From the NCBI GenBank assembly GCA_031254175.1, contig JAIRUY010000083.1, positions 1 to 7,163 of the forward strand: a stretch of DNA of 7,163 bases. The letters run 5' to 3'. This stretch comes from Treponema sp. Its GTDB lineage: Bacteria; Spirochaetota; Spirochaetia; Treponematales; Breznakiellaceae. Shown piece by piece: positions 1 through 6,143 of the stretch. The position numbers and the translations under genes were made by a program. The notes under the pieces were generated by a model. The model made no database searches, was not told the DNA's origin, and saw only the letters and a list, made by a program, of their open reading frames with translations. Within the stretch, counting starts at the first letter, position 1; the number at the start of each line of letters is the position of its first letter.

Positions 1-364
1 CCGCGGCAGCTTGCCTAGGATTAATATGAACAGACAATCTGTCCGGGAAACGCTTTACTACAACTGACGATTCGACCAGAACATGGCCGTTTAGTTTTTC
101 CTGGATATCTTTTACATTGGTGGAAAAAAATGAAGAGCTGTCGTCAATTCCCGCAAGCCCAAGTATTTCCGCGCGTTCCAGCCCCGCGAATCCATGAATC
201 TCAATCGTTGAAAAAGGAGCAAAGGGCGTTATGCCAAAAAGCCAGACCAGTTGAGCGGCAAAAATTATTCCTGCCAATACAAAAAGCCGTTTAAGGCCTT
301 TTTCAATTTTTTTGGATGAGTTTATTTTAACATGAGAATCGTGCGCCGAATAATCAAATGCCAT
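1..364 (-). CDS. ftsQ: Cell division protein FtsQ/DivIB, N-terminal part (cut by window edge)
   Basis: Reading leftward from an ATG at 364, the frame stays open for 121 codons to the window edge. The visible part has a short cytoplasmic tail rich in Lys, one membrane segment at about residues 26-44, then a POTRA-like domain from about residue 52. The POTRA signature is clear: STIEIHGFAGLERAEIL followed by VVVKRFPDRLSVHI near residues 101-114, which is the usual FtsQ/DivIB pattern. FtsQ is a bitopic inner-membrane protein that scaffolds the FtsB/FtsL complex in the divisome. The start overlaps the end of ftsW by 11 bp. ATG 364 was chosen because a GGAGG at 375-371 lies 6 nt upstream; the in-frame ATG at 370 directly abuts that site. 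The missing C-terminal part would hold the beta domain that contacts FtsB/FtsL. Confidence 0.85.
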   Translation of the reverse strand, partial: MAFDYSAHDSHVKINSSKKIEKGLKRLFVLAGIIFAAQLVWLFGITPFAPFSTIEIHGFAGLERAEILGLAGIDDSSSFFSTNVKDIQEKLNGHVLVESSVVVKRFPDRLSVHINPRQAAA

Positions 365-1535
365 CTTCATCCTCCGAAAAACTGAAACTTACTGTCTTTC
401 CGCCTGAAACATCTGTTTTTTTATCTCCTGTTCTTGCGACATTGACAATCAGCCCTGCTCCAATCAGTGTTGTCGCAAGCGAAGAACCTCCAGCGGAGAA
501 AAACGGAAGCGGGATTCCGGTTGCGGGAAGATTCCCGGAAACAACAGCGGTATTCAGCAGAACCTGTGAAATAATCATGGTCGTTAAGGATGCCGCAAGA
601 AGCCTGCCGAATAAAGTTTCACTTCTCCACGCCGCTCTGTATCCCAAAACCGCAAACACAGTAAACAGCGCAAAAAACAACAGTATACCGATAAAGCCGG
701 TTTCTTCAGCATACGCGCTGAAAATAAAGTCACAGTGAATCTCCGGAACACTCGCTATTTTACGCGTTCCCTCTCCTATACCTTTTCCCCAAAAACCGCC
801 TGAAACAATCGCGTCGCGGCTTGCGTTAACCTGAAAACCCGCGCCAAGCGGATCCCACTCAGGTCTTAGAAAGCTTACAAGACGCCTGACCCTGTATTCC
901 TTGGTAAAAACAAGCAAAGCTGATACCGGTGTTATCATTGCGATTGCGGCAAGGAAATAACGGTAACGTATGCCGGCAAGGAAAAAAATTATCATTGCGT
1001 TAAATACAATAAACACCGCAGTAGAAAAGTTATTTTGTATATAGATAAGAGAAAAGAAAAGTCCCGTCACCAATACCGGCGGCAATATGCCGGAATAAAA
1101 ATTATCAAGATTGCCGGCTTTTTTATCCAGAAGATGGGCAAGGTATAACGGCAGAACAATTTTTACCATTTCTGACGGCTGATACGAAACGGACGCTATT
1201 TCTATCCAGCGTGATGCGCCATAACGTTCAACGCCGATGCCCGGGATCAATGTCATGGCGCATAAAAAGGCTGCAATTCCGACAAACACAATTATGTACC
1301 TGCGAATGTTTTCAAGATTTATTCGTGAAAAGAAAATAAATAAAACAACTCCCGCACATCCAAAAATTATCTGTCTGACGATAAAATAATTTCCTTTCAG
1401 GAAAAAACGCTGGGCAAACGCAAAAGACGCGGAATAGAGAGTAACAAGGCCTGTTCCAAGCAGCAGAATTACGCACAAATAGAAAAGATGCGCTGTTTTT
1501 TGTCCTTGAATCCTGTCGGCATCAAAATGATACAT
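354..1535 (-). CDS. ftsW: FtsW, SEDS-family septal peptidoglycan glycosyltransferase
   Basis: A 393-residue polytopic membrane protein of the SEDS (FtsW/RodA/SpoVE) family, with about ten predicted hydrophobic helices. FtsW polymerises lipid II into septal glycan strands with a partner class B PBP. Family signatures are visible: QPSE at 119-122, the long extracytoplasmic-loop motif from SGGFWGKGIGEG (245-256) into PEIHCDFIF (264-272), and NLPATGIPLPFFSAGGSS near 335-352. D269 matches the position of the essential SEDS aspartate. One family position differs: SAGGSS stands where SYGGSS is more common. The C-terminal tail (about 369-393) is polar and acidic. FtsW is preferred over RodA because of the dcw context next to ftsQ and mraY; sequence alone would not settle this. 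The ATG has AAGGA 7 nt upstream, overlapping the mraY stop codon. A 10-bp gap separates it from mraY. Confidence 0.93.
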   Translation of the reverse strand: MYHFDADRIQGQKTAHLFYLCVILLLGTGLVTLYSASFAFAQRFFLKGNYFIVRQIIFGCAGVVLFIFFSRINLENIRRYIIVFVGIAAFLCAMTLIPGIGVERYGASRWIEIASVSYQPSEMVKIVLPLYLAHLLDKKAGNLDNFYSGILPPVLVTGLFFSLIYIQNNFSTAVFIVFNAMIIFFLAGIRYRYFLAAIAMITPVSALLVFTKEYRVRRLVSFLRPEWDPLGAGFQVNASRDAIVSGGFWGKGIGEGTRKIASVPEIHCDFIFSAYAEETGFIGILLFFALFTVFAVLGYRAAWRSETLFGRLLAASLTTMIISQVLLNTAVVSGNLPATGIPLPFFSAGGSSLATTLIGAGLIVNVARTGDKKTDVSGGKTVSFSFSEDEDGI

Positions 1536-1545
1536 CTGCTTTTCC

Positions 1546-2625
1546 TTATTGAATTTTTAATGTTGAAAGGGCAATGATCGCGAAAAGCCCGCCGAGTATC
1601 CAGAACCGTATAACAGTTTTTGTTTCCGGCCATCCTGAAAGTTCATAGTGATGATGAATGGGCGCCATCTTAAAAACGCGCTTTTTCCTTAACTTGAAAG
1701 AGGCAACCTGTATAATCACGGAAGCTATTTCCAGTACAAAAACTCCGCCAATAACAAGGATTAGTATTTCCTTTTTGGTAATAAGTGAAATAACGGCGAT
1801 TACGCCGCCAAGAGACAGGCTGCCGACATCCCCCATAAATACTTCCGCAGGATGAGCGTTAAACCAAAGAAAACCTACACAGGCTCCGGCGGCGGCAAGG
1901 CAAAAAACCGTAAGTTCTCCCGCTTGCGGAACATAGGGAATCCCAAGATATTCAGAAAAATCAACACGCCCCGTAACGTAGGTAAGAACCGCAAGCGTGA
2001 GGAATACAATGATTAAAAGCCCCGCCAGAAGGCCGTCCAATCCGTCGGAAAAATTAACCGCATTTGACTCGCCTACTATCAAAAGAACAGCAAACGGAAT
2101 CCATACCCAGCCCATATCAATTACAGGATTTTTGAAAAACGGAATGTACAAAACCGTGGTGTTTTCATCACCGATAAAGTACAGGATGATTACAATCGTA
2201 ATCGCAACAGCAAACTGCCCGGCAAGTTTAACCCATGCGGGAAGACCGGCGGAATTGTGACGGGTAACTTTTAAAAAATCATCTATAAAGCCAATTGTGC
2301 CGAACGCCAAAAATGCGCCCATGATTATCCATACAGTTTTATTCTGCAAATCGCCCCAAAGCAGCATGGCTGTTACAACAGAAAGAATAATAAATATTCC
2401 GCCCATTGTCGGAGTACCTTTCTTTACAAGATGGGTCGCGGGGCCGTCTTCCCGTATGGATTGCCCGATTTTCAGCTTGTATAAAAATTTAATAGTTTTT
2501 TCGCCGAATAAAAAGCATATCAGCAATGTAGTCAAAGCCGCAAAAGCGCCGCGGAATGTAAGGTATGTAAAAACATTAAATGGCGTAAAATATTTTACCA
2601 AAGGAAGAATAATCTCTCGTATCAT
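1546..2625 (-). CDS. mraY: Phospho-N-acetylmuramoyl-pentapeptide transferase MraY
   Basis: A 359-residue polytopic inner-membrane enzyme, the normal length for the family. It transfers phospho-MurNAc-pentapeptide from UDP to undecaprenyl phosphate to make lipid I. All hallmark motifs are present: the conserved GTPTMGG at 70-76, the paired aspartates in IGFIDDFLKV (D115, D116), NAVNFSDGLDGL (188-199) including the DGLDG motif, FNAHPAEVFMGDVGSLSLGG near 255-274 with D266, and the triple histidine H324-H326 in APIHHHYE. About ten hydrophobic helices separate them. The ATG overlaps the murF stop by 4 bp (ATGA), and GGGAGG at 2637-2632 lies 6 nt upstream inside murF, so translational coupling is likely. 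The gene sits directly after murF, whose product is its substrate. No missing catalytic residues were seen. Confidence 0.97.
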   Translation of the reverse strand: MIREIILPLVKYFTPFNVFTYLTFRGAFAALTTLLICFLFGEKTIKFLYKLKIGQSIREDGPATHLVKKGTPTMGGIFIILSVVTAMLLWGDLQNKTVWIIMGAFLAFGTIGFIDDFLKVTRHNSAGLPAWVKLAGQFAVAITIVIILYFIGDENTTVLYIPFFKNPVIDMGWVWIPFAVLLIVGESNAVNFSDGLDGLLAGLLIIVFLTLAVLTYVTGRVDFSEYLGIPYVPQAGELTVFCLAAAGACVGFLWFNAHPAEVFMGDVGSLSLGGVIAVISLITKKEILILVIGGVFVLEIASVIIQVASFKLRKKRVFKMAPIHHHYELSGWPETKTVIRFWILGGLFAIIALSTLKIQ

Positions 2626-4010
2626 ATTTTGCCTCCCGTCAGCATTTCGCTTAATCTTTCAAGAGCACAGCCGCGCGAGCCTTTTAACAAAACAAGATCA
2701 CCGGATTGCACAAAACCTGAAAGAGCCGCCGACAAATCATCAAAATCGCAAGTGTGGAAAAAAGCCCTGTTCCTTGATGCAAGGCCGGAAACCGCTTCTT
2801 CAATTTCAGCGCCGAAAAGAAATACCTTATCGGCCTTTGATTTCGCCAAAAGTTCTCCAATCTGCGCGTGAGCGAAACGTGAGTTTTCGCCTAACTCAAG
2901 CATGTCGCCGATTACATATACTTTTCTGGACGGCCAGTCAACAGAATCGCAAAACTCAATGCTTTGCGAAGTAGATTCGGGGTTTGCGTTATAACAGTCG
3001 CGTATGACAGTTGTCCGTCCTTTAAGAATCTCAAGCCTTCCGAAAAGCGGCTTGACAGATTCAAGTCCTTTTTTTATCGCGCTGTTTGAGACAGGCACTT
3101 CCCTGGCAATCGCAATCGCTGCCATTGCGTCATGAAGACTGTGTCTGCCCGGCAGGGCAAAATTAATTTTTTCTCCCGCCCAGATAATTTCCGTTCCATC
3201 AAGTCCAAGGCTTCGCGTCTCCTGAAGTTCACCAAAAGAGTCGCCGCCGTAAAAACGCACCTTTCCGTTAACGCCGTCCGCGAGAACAGAAGATAATTCA
3301 TCATCCTTTGGAATCAGAGCGGTATCGTTATCTGAAAGAAATTTAAATATACATTTTTTTTCCTTAAGAATTTCCGCCTTTGAGCCGAAATATTCGATAT
3401 GGGCAGTCCCTATGTTTGTGATTAACGCAATGTTTGGTTTAAGAACATCCGCAATTTCATAAATCTCATCTTTTCTGTTCATGCCAAGCTCAAAAACACC
3501 TGCTTCATGATGGGTTCTTACTTCAAACACAGACAGCGGAAGACCTGTTTCAGAATTAAGGTTTCCTGTGTTTTTTACCACGTTTTTTTCATTAGAAATA
3601 ATCGCAGCAGCAATTTCTTTTGTTGTAGTTTTACCTGAAGAACCTGTTATCCCGATTTTTAAAAGGCCGGGAAATTTTTCAAGATAAACCCTCGCCGAGT
3701 CCTGTAAACCTTTTAATGTGTTATGCACAACAATCAGGTCTTTACTCATCTTTTTTGCTGTATTTTCAAGATCAAAACTTTTAATTTTTTGGACATCTAC
3801 CACCGCAGCATGCGCGCCGGCATTAAAAGCCGCTTCAACAAAACTGTGTCCATCGCTGACAGAGCCGCAAAGAGCAAAAAAAAGTCCGCCTTTTTTTACC
3901 TTGCGGGAATCAATAGCCACGGAAGAGAAGCCAGAGAATGATGAAAATGATATCCGGCGCGCTCCAATAAGACGGGACAATTCGCCGAAACTCATCAGTT
4001 CAGTATCCAT
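2622..4010 (-). CDS. murF: UDP-N-acetylmuramoyl-tripeptide--D-alanyl-D-alanine ligase MurF
   Basis: A 462-residue cytoplasmic Mur ligase that adds D-Ala-D-Ala to the UDP-MurNAc-tripeptide using ATP. The N-terminal uridine-binding domain spans about 1-110 with SSVAIDSRKVKKGGLFFAL. The central ATPase domain has the P-loop TGSSGKTTT at 122-130, TGNLNSETGLPLS (148-160), FELGMN (173-178) and ALITNIGTAHIEYFGS (195-210). The C-terminal domain shows YNANPES (340-346), VIGDMLELGE (366-375) and LLKGSRG (441-447). The asparagine-rich YNANP motif and the 'GNLN.E.GLP' motif favour MurF over MurC, MurD and MurE. The frame is open to a TTG at 4028, but the ATG at 4010 is the better start: it has a purine-rich double Shine-Dalgarno (GGAGG at 4024-4020 and AAGGAG at 4017-4012). 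It overlaps ftsL by 11 bp. No murE or ftsI lies upstream, unlike in E. coli. Confidence 0.95.
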   Translation of the reverse strand: MDTELMSFGELSRLIGARRISFSSFSGFSSVAIDSRKVKKGGLFFALCGSVSDGHSFVEAAFNAGAHAAVVDVQKIKSFDLENTAKKMSKDLIVVHNTLKGLQDSARVYLEKFPGLLKIGITGSSGKTTTKEIAAAIISNEKNVVKNTGNLNSETGLPLSVFEVRTHHEAGVFELGMNRKDEIYEIADVLKPNIALITNIGTAHIEYFGSKAEILKEKKCIFKFLSDNDTALIPKDDELSSVLADGVNGKVRFYGGDSFGELQETRSLGLDGTEIIWAGEKINFALPGRHSLHDAMAAIAIAREVPVSNSAIKKGLESVKPLFGRLEILKGRTTVIRDCYNANPESTSQSIEFCDSVDWPSRKVYVIGDMLELGENSRFAHAQIGELLAKSKADKVFLFGAEIEEAVSGLASRNRAFFHTCDFDDLSAALSGFVQSGDLVLLKGSRGCALERLSEMLTGGKI

Positions 4011-4293
4011 TCTCCTTCCCCTCCACAATATTTATCTGCAATAAATTTTCCGGTTGTATTTTTTGCATTTCAAGCTGAAATCTGGCTATCTGCTCAATTC
4101 TTTCAGGAGATGAATATTCGGTAATGTCGGCAATGAGTCTTTTGTTGCCTTCTACCCATTCTTCCTGCAGCAGCTCAATGCGCAGCAATTCCCTGTTTAA
4201 ATTTTGATATCTGTTCGACTGCCAGACCAAAAGGCCCAGAAAAGCCGGAATAGTAAGTACAAGAAAATATGCCAAAAAACGCCGCTTCATCAT
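4000..4293 (-). CDS. ftsL: FtsL-like bitopic divisome protein
   Basis: A 97-residue protein with a basic N-terminus (MMKRR), one membrane segment at about residues 7-25 and a periplasmic amphipathic helix at about 27-60 with regularly spaced Leu/Ile, consistent with a coiled coil. A C-terminal RIEQIARFQLEMQKIQPENLLQI segment (about 65-87) resembles the conserved end of FtsL proteins. FtsL pairs with FtsB and FtsQ and passes the activation signal to the FtsW-PBP synthase. Primary sequence in this family is poorly conserved, so the call leans on size, topology and position between rsmH and murF. The start overlaps the rsmH stop by 4 bp. Two adjacent ATG codons (4293 and 4290) are possible starts. 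A GAGG lies 7 nt before the first and a GGAG lies 4 nt before the second, so the exact start is unresolved by one residue. Confidence 0.8.
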   Translation of the reverse strand: MMKRRFLAYFLVLTIPAFLGLLVWQSNRYQNLNRELLRIELLQEEWVEGNKRLIADITEYSSPERIEQIARFQLEMQKIQPENLLQINIVEGKENGY

Positions 4294-5243
4294 TCTCCGT
4301 CCTCGTCCAAAAGTTTTTCAACTACACGCAATCTGGCGCTTCGTGATGGAGGATTCCGCTCAATCTCCTCTTTTCCGGGACTGAGCCCTTTTTTGGTCAG
4401 TATATTGACTGAGCGGCTTCCTTCACATCTACATATCGGCGCCTGCGCAGGACAGATACAGTTTTTATTCATTAGTCTGAAGAAATTTTTAATAATTCTG
4501 TCTTCCAGTGAATGAAAACTGATAACCCCAAGCCTTCCCCCAGGCTCAAGTACCCTAAGCGCCCCCTCAAGGAGTGCGGGAAGCTGTGAAAGCTCCCCGT
4601 TTACCGCGATACGCAGGGCCTGAAAAGTCCTGGTCGCGGGATGTATCGGCCCATGCCGGTAAGAAGCCGGCACTGCCCTTTCTACCAAATCGGCAAGCGC
4701 CGAAGTAGTAGTTATTGTTCCGTTTTTTCTTTCGCTGATAATTTGAGAGGCTATCCGGCGTGAATATCGCTCACCTGCGTTATTGTACAAAAGATCCGCC
4801 AACTCCCTTTCAGGAAGTCTTGCGAGGATTTCAGCCGCCGTCAAACCGTTCGATGTATCCAGCCTCATATCAAGGAATTCATCCCTCTCAAAACTAAAAC
4901 CTCTGCCGCTTTCTTTGTAGTGATAAAGGCTTACGCCAAGATCAAGCAAAATGGTATCCGGCCTTTTTAATTCAGAAGGATAATCGGAGAAAAAATCAAA
5001 AGACCAGCAGGAGAAAAAAGTCACACGGCTTTTGAATGTTTTAAGCCGTTTTTCGGCTATGGCAAGAATTTTACTGTCAGCATCAATACAAACCATTCTT
5101 AAATCAGGGAACTGTGAAAGAAAATTAAAACTGTGTCCGCCTTCTCCTGTATTCGCATCAATCATAAGTTCATTTTTTGTTCTTGGGCCAAGAAGATTGA
5201 GGGATTCTTCGAGCAATACAGGAGTATGGACATAGTCTGTCAT
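4290..5243 (-). CDS. rsmH: 16S rRNA (cytosine(1402)-N(4))-methyltransferase RsmH (MraW)
   Basis: A 317-residue cytoplasmic SAM-dependent methyltransferase that N4-methylates C1402 of 16S rRNA in the decoding centre. Recognisable motifs are HTPVLLEESL (6-15), the SAM-binding segment MIDANTGEGGHS (27-38), CIDADSKIL (52-60), ILLDLGVS (98-105) leading into GRGFSFERDEFLDMRLD (113-129), HPATRTFQALRIAVNGEL (201-218), PGGRLGVISFHSLEDRIIK (234-252), the cysteine cluster CICPAQAPICRC (262-273) and the terminal RSARLRVVEK (301-310). The common SSPQLD after DLGVS is replaced by SLYHYKES, probably a lineage feature rather than a loss. The ATG overlaps the mraZ stop by 4 bp and follows a G-rich AAGGGGG site. 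It is the usual second gene of dcw clusters. Confidence 0.96.
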   Translation of the reverse strand: MTDYVHTPVLLEESLNLLGPRTKNELMIDANTGEGGHSFNFLSQFPDLRMVCIDADSKILAIAEKRLKTFKSRVTFFSCWSFDFFSDYPSELKRPDTILLDLGVSLYHYKESGRGFSFERDEFLDMRLDTSNGLTAAEILARLPERELADLLYNNAGERYSRRIASQIISERKNGTITTTSALADLVERAVPASYRHGPIHPATRTFQALRIAVNGELSQLPALLEGALRVLEPGGRLGVISFHSLEDRIIKNFFRLMNKNCICPAQAPICRCEGSRSVNILTKKGLSPGKEEIERNPPSRSARLRVVEKLLDEDGE

Positions 5244-5707
5244 GCCTGCCCCCTTTTCGGAAACAACGCTACTTTGCCGGCGAGTTTTTTCTTTGCTTCT
5301 TTTGCTATCTGCTGTGTCTCGCCGCTGAAAACGGAATACTCATCCTTGTTCCAAACCTCAAGATGCCCGTCTATACTCAACACAAGACAATCTTTTGAAA
5401 GTTTTGCGTATGATCTTAGCGCGGCAGGCACAGGAATTCTGCCTGTTTTTTGGTCTATTTCAGCCGGTCTTGCCGGAGCTTCGTGCTGGTAACGGAAAGC
5501 CTCAACTTCTTCATAACTTAATGTATCGTTTAAATTATCGAGGGTTTTCAGGAAGTCCTTAAAAACAGCGCCTGTCATTATCCATACGCAGGACTCAAGC
5601 CCCTGGGTTATTACCAAATCCCCCATATATTGATCCCGTAGAGAAGCCGGTATTACTACCCTGCCTTTTTCATCGAGAGTGCTTTCAAATGTCCCTGTGT
5701 GCAACAT
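5240..5707 (-). CDS. mraZ: Transcriptional regulator MraZ
   Basis: A 155-residue MraZ protein with two SpoVT/AbrB-like repeats. Repeat one carries STLDEKGRVVIPASLR (9-24). Repeat two carries EIDQKTGRIPVPAALRSYAKL (83-103), followed by LVLSIDGHLEVWNKDEY (108-124). Both match the family D-x-K-G-R-x-x-x-P-x-x-x-R pattern, with one extra residue (T88) in the second. MraZ forms a ring-shaped oligomer, binds repeats in its own promoter and controls the dcw operon. The frame is open to a GTG at 5746, but the ATG at 5707 fits the family, in which the DxKGR motif begins about 10 residues after the start. A GTGGA element lies just upstream of it. The GTG at 5746 falls inside the likely operator region and only about 8 nt from the predicted transcription start. 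This is the first gene of the leftward operon. Confidence 0.94.
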   Translation of the reverse strand: MLHTGTFESTLDEKGRVVIPASLRDQYMGDLVITQGLESCVWIMTGAVFKDFLKTLDNLNDTLSYEEVEAFRYQHEAPARPAEIDQKTGRIPVPAALRSYAKLSKDCLVLSIDGHLEVWNKDEYSVFSGETQQIAKEAKKKLAGKVALFPKRGQA

Positions 5708-5713
5708 GAATTC

Positions 5714-5756
5714 CACTTGTTTACCTAAATAAGTATTTTTTACCACAAAATGACAC
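5714..5756 (-). promoter_or_regulatory. Candidate MraZ-box operator (three GTGK motifs on a 10-bp grid)
   Basis: On the minus strand GTGT begins at 5756, GTGG at 5746 and GTGG at 5716. The starts are 10 and 30 bp apart, so all lie on the same helical face. Known MraZ operators consist of short repeats centred on GTG or TGGG with a 10-bp period upstream of mraZ; in Mollicutes the repeat is AAAGTGKNNN. The site nearest the gene reads AAGTGGAA. The element starts near the predicted transcription start and runs to just before the mraZ ATG, fitting autorepression. The two intermediate grid positions do not match, so this is a suggestion from pattern only. Confidence 0.4.
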
Positions 5757-5760
5757 TACC

Positions 5761-5789
5761 AGTATTTATTATGAACAGTAACTAGTCAA
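5761..5789 (-). promoter_or_regulatory. Candidate sigma-70-type promoter for the dcw operon
   Basis: On the minus strand TTGACT (5789-5784, 5 of 6 matches to TTGACA) is followed after 17 nt by AATACT (5766-5761, 4 of 6 matches to TATAAT). The predicted start would lie near 5754, giving a leader of about 47 nt to the mraZ ATG at 5707. The region just upstream is almost pure A/T and could act as an UP element. The -10 is weak, and other AT-rich hexamers nearby could serve instead. Confidence 0.45.
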
Positions 5790-5790
5790 G

Positions 5791-5810
5791 CAAAATAAAT
5801 CATTATTTTG
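5791..5810. repeat. Inverted repeat, 8-bp arms with 4-bp spacer
   Basis: CAAAATAA (5791-5798) and TTATTTTG (5803-5810) are perfect reverse complements around ATCA. The dyad lies immediately upstream of the candidate dcw -35 element. It may be an operator or an incidental AT-rich palindrome. It lacks the GC-rich stem and T-run of an intrinsic terminator. Confidence 0.5.
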
Positions 5811-5814
5811 TAAT

Positions 5815-5831
5815 AAAAATCAATTATTTTT
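5815..5831. repeat. AT-only inverted repeat, 6-bp arms
   Basis: AAAAAT (5815-5820) and ATTTTT (5826-5831) are perfect reverse complements separated by CAATT. Such A/T runs arise easily by chance here. They may nevertheless add curvature between the two divergent promoters. Confidence 0.35.
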
Positions 5832-5842
5832 CCAAATTCCTA

Positions 5843-5854
5843 TACATTCATGTA
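5843..5854. repeat. Short palindrome TACAT-TC-ATGTA upstream of the rightward promoter
   Basis: Perfect 5-bp arms flank a 2-bp centre. The palindrome ends 14 bp before the rightward -35 element, a position where an operator or activator site could sit. It is short, so chance occurrence is quite possible. Confidence 0.3.
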
Positions 5855-5868
5855 GTAATATGGGCTCA

Positions 5869-5897
5869 TTGCCAAAATTTAGCCGTTTAGGTATGAT
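5869..5897 (+). promoter_or_regulatory. Near-consensus sigma-70-type promoter for the rightward genes
   Basis: TTGCCA (5869-5874) and TATGAT (5892-5897) each match consensus at 5 of 6 positions and are separated by the ideal 17 bp. Transcription would begin around 5904, which is the first ATG of the small downstream gene. That gene may therefore be leaderless, or it may begin at the internal ATG at 5925. Confidence 0.65.
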
Positions 5898-5903
5898 TTT
5901 TCC

Positions 5904-6143
5904 ATGTTTATAAGCGAATATTTTATGGTATTTCCCGAAGGTGATCTTCAGGAAATACAGGGACGGCTGCCTTTTAATGCCCTTGTAGATATAAACGGCA
6001 ATGTTCTTTCTCCGCCGCTTCCAACCAATAAAATGATTGTTTATAAAGTTTCGAGGGTAAAAACCGAAGAAAAAAAAGGTTCAAGCGAAACATATCATTT
6101 TCTGGACTTGCTAAGCGCGGAGGAACTGCTTGAATACACATAA
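5904..6143 (+). CDS. Uncharacterised 79-residue protein, first gene of the rightward cassette
   Basis: I do not recognise this small protein. It has no membrane segment or signal peptide, so a cytoplasmic location is likely. The sequence alternates short beta-prone stretches (FNALVDINGNVLS at 24-36, KMIVYKVSRVKT at 43-54) with a Pro-rich turn (PPLPTN, 37-42), a charged linker (KTEEKKGSSE) and an acidic C-terminal helix (DLLSAEELLEY, 68-78). An in-frame TAG at 5880 excludes any longer version. Two starts are possible: ATG 5904, which lies on the predicted transcription start and has no Shine-Dalgarno site, and ATG 5925 (residue 8), which would leave a short leader but also lacks a clear Shine-Dalgarno site. 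The end overlaps the next gene by 14 bp, and its final codons hold that gene's ribosome-binding site, so the two are probably coupled and may work together. The good promoter and the overlap argue that it is a real gene. Confidence 0.7.
   Translation: MFISEYFMVFPEGDLQEIQGRLPFNALVDINGNVLSPPLPTNKMIVYKVSRVKTEEKKGSSETYHFLDLLSAEELLEYT
6119..6124 (+). promoter_or_regulatory. Shine-Dalgarno site that fixes the TTG start at 6130
   Basis: GGAGGA lies 5 nt before TTG 6130, inside the last codons of the upstream small gene. No ATG or GTG start with comparable support exists near it in this frame, so this site decides the start and implies translational coupling. Confidence 0.75.

Noticed and set aside
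362..370. ATG at 370 as the ftsQ start
   Set aside because: It directly abuts the GGAGG at 375-371, leaving no spacing; ATG 364 has the normal 6-nt gap.
358..738. Plus-strand open frame opposite the 3' end of ftsW
   Set aside because: Antisense to a conserved SEDS coding region, with low-complexity Ser/Pro-rich content and no family features.
2297..2974. Plus-strand open frame of 225 codons opposite mraY and murF
   Set aside because: It lies fully antisense to two well-supported genes, has no recognisable domains and looks compositionally like a reverse-frame shadow.
4008..4028. TTG at 4028 as the murF start
   Set aside because: The ATG at 4010 has an excellent purine-rich ribosome-binding region, and those very bases would be coding if TTG 4028 were used.
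5791..5810. AT-rich inverted repeat as an intrinsic terminator
   Set aside because: The stem has a single GC pair, no T-run follows in a useful position, and it lies upstream of divergent genes where no transcript is expected to end.
5823..5845. Alternative leftward promoter farther upstream of mraZ (TTGGAA-like -35 at about 5840 with a TACAAA -10)
   Set aside because: Both hexamers match only 4 of 6 positions in a region where AT-rich hexamers abound; the element at 5789-5761 has the better -35.
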